This document shows, one piece after another, positions 58,979 to 64,000 of a stretch of 64,000 nt of DNA (position 1 is its first letter; each line of letters begins with the position of its first letter). Source of the DNA: Ramlibacter sp. Leaf400 (GTDB lineage: Bacteria > Pseudomonadota > Gammaproteobacteria > Burkholderiales > Burkholderiaceae_C). Below the pieces are notes generated by a model. It was not told the origin of the DNA. It saw only the letters and a program-made list of their open reading frames with translations, and ran no database searches. The position numbers were made by a program, and so were the translations under genes. Location of the stretch: assembly GCF_001424545.1 (NCBI RefSeq), contig NZ_LMQL01000001.1, positions 270,651 through 334,650 of the forward strand, in the 5' to 3' direction.

Positions 58979-59949
58979 CGCAGGAAGCGCTGCACCAGGC
59001 CCTGGACCGCGCCAACAGCGACGTGGTGCTGGTGGTCGACGACGTGCCCGACAACCTGGCGGTGCTGCACGATGCGCTGGACGAGTCCGGCTACACCGTG
59101 CTGGTGGCCACCAGTGGCGCCGCGGCACTCGCGCGTGCCGAACAGGCGCTGCCCGACATCGTGCTGCTCGACGCGATGATGCCGGGCATGGACGGCTTCG
59201 AGGTGGCCCGGCGGCTGAAGGCGACGCCGCGCACGGCGCACATCCCGATCATCTTCATGACGGGGCTCACCGAGACCGAGCACCTGGTGGCGGCGCTGGA
59301 CGCGGGCGGGGTCGACTACGTCACCAAGCCGATCAAGCCCAAGGAAGTTCTGGCCCGCATGAACGTGCACATGCAGGGCGCCCGGCAGGCGCGCCAGACG
59401 CGCAACGCGCTCGACGCCTTCGGCTACGCCAGCATCGCTGTGCGCGCGGGCGATGGCCGGCTGCTGTGGCAGACGCCGCTGGCGCGCGAGCTGCTGCAGG
59501 CGTACTACGGCAGCAGCGGCCCGCTGGCGCCGCAGCCGGTGGTGGACTGGCTGCGGCGGCACCTCGTGCTGGCGTTGCAGCAGGTCGAGCCGCCCCGGTT
59601 CACCGCCGAACTGGGCGCGCGGCGCCTGAACTTCCGCCTGCACCAGCAGATCGGGCAGGACGAGGAGGGCGGCGACTGGCTGATCGTGATGCGCGAGGTG
59701 TCCGATGCGGCCGTGATCGAGGCCATGAGCCTGGCCTTCAAGCTCACCGCGCGCGAGGCGGAGGTCCTCTACTGGGTGGCCAAGGGCAAGATCAACCGCG
59801 ACATCGCCGACATCCTGGGCGCCAGCCCGGCGACGGTGAAGAAGCACCTGGAGCGCATCCTGTCCAAGCTGGGGGTGGAGACGCGCACGGCGGCGGCGGC
59901 GATGGCGATGAACCGGATGCGGCAGCTGCATCCGGGGTTCGGGGAATGA
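58975..59949 (+). CDS. LuxR-type response regulator (REC-HTH)
   Basis: 324 residues starting at GTG that overlaps the kinase stop. REC domain with acidic pocket VDD (22-24), phosphoacceptor D66 in LLDAMMPG and K in YVTKPIKP; a middle region (about 140-245) with a PAS-like reading (AFGYASIAVRAGDGRLLW); and a LuxR-type HTH (about 255-315) LTAREAEVLYWVAKGKIN...SPATVKKHLERILSKLGV. Cognate partner of the NCS1-kinase by overlap. Likely targets are the diverging ure promoter, its own promoter and perhaps urt. Confidence 0.9.
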   Translation: MTQEALHQALDRANSDVVLVVDDVPDNLAVLHDALDESGYTVLVATSGAAALARAEQALPDIVLLDAMMPGMDGFEVARRLKATPRTAHIPIIFMTGLTETEHLVAALDAGGVDYVTKPIKPKEVLARMNVHMQGARQARQTRNALDAFGYASIAVRAGDGRLLWQTPLARELLQAYYGSSGPLAPQPVVDWLRRHLVLALQQVEPPRFTAELGARRLNFRLHQQIGQDEEGGDWLIVMREVSDAAVIEAMSLAFKLTAREAEVLYWVAKGKINRDIADILGASPATVKKHLERILSKLGVETRTAAAAMAMNRMRQLHPGFGE

Positions 59950-60043
59950 TCGTCGTCCCCGCGCAGGCGGGGACCCAGCGCAGCGCGCCCGGGGCGGCGT
60001 CGAAGACGGAAGCCCTGGATTCCCGCCTCCGCGGGAATGACGG
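59950..60043. repeat. Dispersed palindromic repeat, full copy A
   Basis: Two GC hairpins in opposite sense at the ends: CGTCCCCGCGCAGGCGGGGAC near the left (split as CGTCCCCGCG and CAGGCGGGGAC) and CTGGATTCCCGCC with TCCGCGGGAATGACG on the right. The ends are inverted relatives of each other, giving a MITE/REP-like element of about 94 bp. It starts at the response-regulator stop and ends at the hemerythrin gene's stop, so it could double as a terminator. Confidence 0.7.
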
Positions 60044-60045
60044 GC

Positions 60046-60666
60046 TCAGTGGCCCCAGCGGGTCGGGTTGAACCACTGGCCCCTGCTGGGCGTCGCCGAA
60101 GTCTTGCGCGCCAGCAACAACCCGCCCGCGGCAGCGATCGCCCCGGCCGCCGCCAGCATGGTCCCCGTGCTCATCGACCGGGCCATGCTCCCCGCCAGTT
60201 CACCCGTGCGCGGGCCGACCAGCTGCATGCGCCGGCGCGTCATGCGCGCGCCCATCTCCGACAGCTGGCTGGCCAGCAGGCGTTCGGCCTTGGGCAGCAG
60301 CTGCGTCTCTTCCTCCGCCACGTGGTGCAGCACGGTGCGCATCAGGTCGAACACCGTCTGGTCGAAGGCCGCGTCGGCGGGCTGCAGCACGCGCAGGCGC
60401 GCGATCAGGCTGCGCATCTCGTCGTGCTCGGGCTTGGCCTTCTCCAGCGCCTCGTCCGGCGCCACCTCGCGCAGCGCCGGGTAGAAGATCTCCTCTTCCA
60501 GCTGGGCGTGCACCTCCAGGGCCAGGCAGATGTTGTCGGCCAGCCCCTTCTTCACGCGCGCGGGCGTGTCGACCTGGTACTGGTGGAAGGCCGAGACCAC
60601 GTGCGTGTGGTCCATGCGGATCATGTTGGTGATGGTGGGGGACACCTTGCTGAGCATGGAAGACAT
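60046..60666 (-). CDS. Hemerythrin-like HHE protein with C-terminal membrane anchor
   Basis: 206 residues. Four-helix HHE cation-binding domain with H20, H53 and E57 in EVHAQLEEEIFYPAL, H81 in PEHDEM and H114 and E119 in HHVAEEE, the ligands of a diiron/hemerythrin-type site. A single hydrophobic helix (about 160-183, GTMLAAAGAIAAAGGLLLA) then a short basic end. Could sense or bind O2, NO or iron at the membrane. It lies head to head with urtA across a 255-bp gap. Confidence 0.85.
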   Translation of the reverse strand: MSSMLSKVSPTITNMIRMDHTHVVSAFHQYQVDTPARVKKGLADNICLALEVHAQLEEEIFYPALREVAPDEALEKAKPEHDEMRSLIARLRVLQPADAAFDQTVFDLMRTVLHHVAEEETQLLPKAERLLASQLSEMGARMTRRRMQLVGPRTGELAGSMARSMSTGTMLAAAGAIAAAGGLLLARKTSATPSRGQWFNPTRWGH

Positions 60667-60921
60667 GTCGGGCTCCTTCGTCGGGCGGCCATGATGCCGA
60701 GCCTGCGCGCCGGCCCCTGTAGGAACACGGCTTTTTCGCCTCCCACCTCGCGGTCGGCTGGTTTGCCTTTGTTACGAGAGCGTGCCTTCGCGCGGCCCCT
60801 GTACGCCATGCGGCGTATTTCCGCTGCCTGATCGGCTCCCTAGCATGGACCTCGTCCATTCGGGCCCCGACGCCCGGTGGTCCCAACCTCCCGGCCCCTT
60901 CCTCTTTTGGAGCGCAGCAAG

Positions 60922-62199
60922 ATGCAAAGACGATTCACCCTCAAGGCGTTGACCGCCGCGGTGGCCCTGGCGGGCACCGCCTCCCTTCCCGCGCTGGCGC
61001 AGTCCGGCGGCACCATCAAGGTGGGGATCCTGCACAGCCTGTCCGGCACCATGGCGATCTCCGAGACCGTCCTGAAGGACACGGCCCTGATGGCCATCGA
61101 GGAGATCAACGCCAAGGGCGGCGTGCTCGGCAAGAAGCTCGAGCCCGTGGTGGTGGATCCGTCGTCCAACTGGCCGCTGTTCGCCGAGAAGACCAAGCAG
61201 CTGCTCACCCAGGACAAGGTGGCGGTGATGTTCGGCTGCTGGACCAGCGTGAGCCGCAAGTCCGTGCTGCCGGTGGTCGAGGAGCTCAACGGCCTGCTGT
61301 TCTACCCCGTGCAGTACGAGGGCGAGGAGCTGTCCAAGAACGTGTTCTACACCGGTGCCGCGCCCAACCAGCAGGCCATTCCCGCGGTGGAATACCTGAT
61401 GAGCAAGGAAGGCGGCGGCGCCAAGCGCTTCGTGCTGCTGGGCACCGACTACGTCTATCCCCGCACCACCAACAAGATCCTGCGCGCCTTCCTGAAGTCC
61501 AAGGGCGTGAAGGACAGCGACATCGAAGAGAAGTACACGCCGTTCGGCCACGCCGACTACCAGACCATCGTCGCCGACATCAAGAAGTTTTCCGCCGGCG
61601 GCAAGACGGCCGTGATCTCCACCATCAACGGCGACTCCAACGTGCCGTTCTACAAGGAGCTGGGCAACGCCGGCCTGAAGGCCAAGGACGTGCCGGTGGT
61701 CGCCTTCTCGGTGGGCGAGGAGGAACTGCGCGGCGTCGACACCAAGCCGCTGGTGGGCCACCTGGCCGCGTGGAACTACTTCATGTCGGTCAAGAACCCG
61801 ACCAACGACGAGTTCACCAAGAAGTGGGCCGCCTACGCCAAGGCCAAGAACATCGCCGGCCACAAGGACAAGCCGCTGACCAACGACCCGATGGAGGCCA
61901 CCTACATCGGCGTCTACATGTGGAAGCAGGCCGTGGAGAAGGCCAAGTCCACCGACGTCGACAAGGTGATCGCGGCCATGGGCGGCCAGACCTTCAAGGC
62001 GCCTTCGGGCTTCACCGCCAAGATGGACGAGAAGAACCACCACCTGCACAAGCCGGTGTTCATCGGCGAGGTGAAGGGCGATGGCCAGTTCAACATCGTG
62101 TGGAAGACGCCGGGTCCGGTGAAGGCCAAGCCCTGGTCGCCCTTCATCGAAGGCAACGACAAGAAGAAGGACGAGCCAGACGGCAAGAGCAAGGTCTGA
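60922..62199 (+). CDS. urtA: Urea ABC transporter substrate-binding protein UrtA
   Basis: 425 residues: a twin-arginine-like signal (QRRFTLKALT...ALA), then the mature protein with KVGILHSLSGTMAISETVLKD, DPSSNWPLFAEKTKQLL, GCWTSVSRKSVLPV, NGLLFYPVQYEG and NQQAIPAVEYL, hallmarks of UrtA of the branched-chain amino acid type. GGAG lies nine bases before the ATG. First gene of urt. The 255-bp region upstream has no convincing NtrC or sigma-54 site that I can see. Confidence 0.97.
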   Translation: MQRRFTLKALTAAVALAGTASLPALAQSGGTIKVGILHSLSGTMAISETVLKDTALMAIEEINAKGGVLGKKLEPVVVDPSSNWPLFAEKTKQLLTQDKVAVMFGCWTSVSRKSVLPVVEELNGLLFYPVQYEGEELSKNVFYTGAAPNQQAIPAVEYLMSKEGGGAKRFVLLGTDYVYPRTTNKILRAFLKSKGVKDSDIEEKYTPFGHADYQTIVADIKKFSAGGKTAVISTINGDSNVPFYKELGNAGLKAKDVPVVAFSVGEEELRGVDTKPLVGHLAAWNYFMSVKNPTNDEFTKKWAAYAKAKNIAGHKDKPLTNDPMEATYIGVYMWKQAVEKAKSTDVDKVIAAMGGQTFKAPSGFTAKMDEKNHHLHKPVFIGEVKGDGQFNIVWKTPGPVKAKPWSPFIEGNDKKKDEPDGKSKV

Positions 62200-62221
62200 G
62201 CAAGCCGGCGAACCAACCACT

Positions 62222-62314
62222 TCGTCGTCCCCGCGAAGGCGGGGACCCAGTGCTTCCCTTCGACGATGCTGAAGGCGCAAGCCCTGGATTCCCGCCTCCG
62301 CGGGAATGACGGGG
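62222..62314. repeat. Dispersed palindromic repeat, full copy B
   Basis: Same build as copy A: left hairpin CGTCCCCGCGAAGGCGGGGAC-type (one base different in the shared 25) and an identical 34-base right end (AGCCCTGGATTCCCGCC...GGAATGACGGG). It occupies the urtA-urtB gap, so urtA is probably expressed more strongly than urtB. Confidence 0.7.
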
Positions 62315-62384
62315 AAGCGTTGTTCCTCCGGGGCCTCGGGTCCTGCGCGATGGGCGGCGCGCCGTCCATCCCACAGGTTCCTGC

Positions 62385-63956
62385 ATGAAGCGATTCCTCC
62401 TTCTCCTCCTGGCCGCCGCCTTCAGCGTGCAGGCCCACGCCCTCACGGCGGCCGAGGCCACGGCCATGGCGGTCGGCGAGACCGACGCCCGGATCGAGGC
62501 GATGAACAAGGCCGTGGCCACGGCCGACGACAGGACCGTCGTGTTCCTGCAGGCGCTGGGGGACGACGCGGTCAAGGCGGCCGGCGACAAGGTCTTCATC
62601 GTGCGTGACGGCCAGGGGCTCGATCCGGTCAGCGGCGCCGCCGTGGCGGTGCCCGCCGACGCCGAGGACGTGGTCAGCAACAACCGCATGCGCGGCGAGA
62701 TCGACGGCGCGCTGGCCGCGATCAAGCTCTCCTCGCCCGACGCCAACCTGCGCGCCCAGGCCGTGGCCTCCCTGCAGAAGGAGCCCGACGAGTCGAAGCT
62801 GCCGATGATCGAGAAGGCCTACGCCGCCGAGAAGGACGCCGCGATCAAGGAGCAGCTCGCGCTGGTGCGGGCGGCGGCGCTCCTGGGCAGCAGCGACAAG
62901 GCCAAGCGCCTGGCGGCGGCGACGCTGCTGGCGGGCAGCCGCAGCCCGGCCACCAAGACGCTGCTGCTGGAGCGCCTGCGCGAGGAGGGCGAAGCCGACG
63001 TGAAGGCGGCGCTGCAGGCCTCGCTGCGCCAGGTCGAGTCGGCCCTGGCCTGGGGCGACCGGCTGGCGCAGGTGTTCTCCGGCATCAGCCTGGGCTCCAT
63101 CCTGCTGCTGGTGGCGCTGGGCCTGGCCATCACCTACGGGCTGATGGGCGTGATCAACATGGCGCACGGCGAGCTGATGATGATCGGCGCCTACGCCACC
63201 TACGTGGTGCAGGGCGTGTTCCGCAGCTGGTTCCCGGGCGCGTTCGACTGGTACCTGGTGGCGGCCGTGCCGGTGGCCTTCGCGGCGTCGGCCGGCGTCG
63301 GCGCCATCCTGGAGCGCGGCGTGATCCGCTTCCTCTACGGCCGGCCCCTGGAGACGCTGCTGGCCACCTGGGGCATCAGCCTGATGCTGATGCAGCTGGT
63401 GCGCACGGTCTTCGGCGCGCAGAACGTCGCGGTGGAGAACCCGCGCTGGATGAGCGGCGGCGTGGTGCTGATGGACAACCTGCAGCTGCCCTGGAACCGC
63501 ATCGTGATCGTCGGCTTCGCCTTCGCGGTGCTGGCCGGCATGGCCTTCCTGATCGCGCGCACGCGGCTCGGGCTGTTCGTGCGCGGCGTCACGCAGAACC
63601 GGCCGATCGCCTCCTGCATGGGCGTGAACACGGCGCGGGTGGACACCTATGCCTTCGCGCTCGGCTCCGGCATCGCCGGTCTCGCGGGCTGCGCGCTGAG
63701 CCAGATCGGCAACGTGGGGCCGGACCTGGGACAGGCCTACATCGTGGACTCGTTCATGGTGGTGGTGCTGGGCGGCGTGGGCCAGCTGGCGGGCACGGTG
63801 TACGCGGCGCTGGGGCTGGGCGTGCTCAACAAGTTCATCGAAGGCTGGGCCGGCGCCGTGCTGGCCAAGATCGCCGTGCTGGTGCTGATCGTGGTGTTCA
63901 TCCAGAAGCGGCCGCAGGGGTTGTTCGCGGTCAAGGGAAGGAGTGCGGAAGCATGA
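62385..63956 (+). CDS. urtB: Urea ABC transporter permease UrtB
   Basis: 523 residues. Signal peptide (MKRFLLLLLAAAFSVQAHA), a periplasmic domain of about 180 residues with HEAT-like repeats (SPDANLRAQAVASL, DAAIKEQLALVRAAALL), then LivH-type membrane spans from about 225 with GLAITYGLMGVINMAHGELMMIG. The long N-terminal domain is normal for UrtB. 185 bp after urtA, with repeat B between. Confidence 0.96.
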   Translation: MKRFLLLLLAAAFSVQAHALTAAEATAMAVGETDARIEAMNKAVATADDRTVVFLQALGDDAVKAAGDKVFIVRDGQGLDPVSGAAVAVPADAEDVVSNNRMRGEIDGALAAIKLSSPDANLRAQAVASLQKEPDESKLPMIEKAYAAEKDAAIKEQLALVRAAALLGSSDKAKRLAAATLLAGSRSPATKTLLLERLREEGEADVKAALQASLRQVESALAWGDRLAQVFSGISLGSILLLVALGLAITYGLMGVINMAHGELMMIGAYATYVVQGVFRSWFPGAFDWYLVAAVPVAFAASAGVGAILERGVIRFLYGRPLETLLATWGISLMLMQLVRTVFGAQNVAVENPRWMSGGVVLMDNLQLPWNRIVIVGFAFAVLAGMAFLIARTRLGLFVRGVTQNRPIASCMGVNTARVDTYAFALGSGIAGLAGCALSQIGNVGPDLGQAYIVDSFMVVVLGGVGQLAGTVYAALGLGVLNKFIEGWAGAVLAKIAVLVLIVVFIQKRPQGLFAVKGRSAEA

Positions 63957-64000
63957 GCGCGGTCCTGCCTCCCGACGCCCGGCTGCTGGAACCCTCCCCC
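63953..64000 (+). CDS. urtC: Urea ABC transporter permease UrtC, N-terminal fragment
   Basis: ATGA overlap with the end of urtB. Only 16 codons are present (MSAVLPPDARLLEPSP); identification as urtC rests on position after urtB. Confidence 0.65.
   Translation, partial: MSAVLPPDARLLEPSP

Noticed and set aside
55337..59128. 1263-codon antisense frame under the NCS1-kinase gene
   Set aside because: Same GC artefact; the sense strand has full domain content and motifs.
60667..60921. Possible sigma-54/NtrC promoter of urtA
   Set aside because: Searched for a TGGCAC-N5-TTGCW element and TGCACC/GGTGCA dyads; only partial matches such as GGCTGG...TTGCC were seen.
59950..62314. CRISPR-like array from the repeated hairpins
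   Set aside because: Two copies over 2 kb apart with a gene between, no regular spacers and no cas genes.
62385..63060. Long periplasmic N-terminal part of UrtB as a possible fusion
   Set aside because: This extension is normal in UrtB proteins, unlike LivH.

Overview
The window is chromosomal DNA of a GC-rich betaproteobacterium, most likely Burkholderiales and probably Comamonadaceae (Ramlibacter/Variovorax-like). This is inferred from conserved gene strings: lolB-ispE-tRNA-Gln-prs-rplY-pth, nadK/hrcA back to back, yicC-gmk-rpoZ-spoT, and a kinase/phosphatase pair ahead of rph-rdgB-hemW. Coding density is very high, many genes overlap by 1-4 bases, and I see no insertion sequence, prophage, CRISPR array or rRNA. 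All family assignments come from reading the proteins by eye, with no database search.

Layout. 1-7 kb: a Mpo1/DUF962 fragment, cutA, selD, ftsY, an active/inactive M16 peptidase pair, rsmD and coaD. 7-15.7 kb (minus strand): a family-5 (peptide/opine type) ABC importer (two permeases, two ATPases, binding protein) followed by an amidase, a TTC38-like TPR protein and an alpha/beta hydrolase, which looks like one uptake-and-hydrolysis unit. 15.7-22.4 kb: a YfhL-type ferredoxin, then the housekeeping string pth, rplY, prs, tRNA-Gln, ispE, lolB and a TPR lipoprotein. 22.4-32.6 kb: mutM, a dynamin-like GTPase, mutY, rapZ, recN, nadK, hrcA, two tRNAs, and an SH3/M48 pair. 32.8-38.1 kb: a signalling island with a GAF/degenerate GGDEF/EAL protein, a PAS/LOV-like/GGDEF/EAL protein and a small histidine-kinase-like protein. 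38.2-47.7 kb: greB, spoT, rpoZ, gmk, yicC, a Ser/Thr kinase, a PP2C phosphatase, rph, rdgB and hemW. 48-51 kb: tRNA-Ser, a quinone-reductase-like enzyme and a hipBA toxin-antitoxin operon with three evenly spaced operators.

51-64 kb is the most interesting region and works as a nitrogen-acquisition locus. Urease genes ureA-B-C-E-F-G run leftward and include an unlisted 55-codon membrane/His-rich ORF between ureA and ureB. Diverging from ureA is a very large protein joining an NCS1-type nucleobase/hydantoin permease to a Cys-rich segment, a histidine kinase and a receiver. A LuxR-type response regulator overlaps its end. The 83-bp divergent intergenic region holds an inverted repeat with 16-bp arms (15/16 match). 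Further right lie a hemerythrin-like gene and the urea ABC importer genes urtA, urtB and the start of urtC. No ureD is present here. The transporter-fused sensor, its regulator and the operator-like repeat are the best candidate for an undescribed regulatory system controlling urea use.

Two full and two half copies of a dispersed palindromic repeat, a 31-bp-arm inverted repeat before rph, and several hairpin terminators account for most of the remaining intergenic DNA. No gap longer than about 260 bases lacks a gene. The largest (32600-32854 and 60667-60921) are upstream regions in which I see no further gene.
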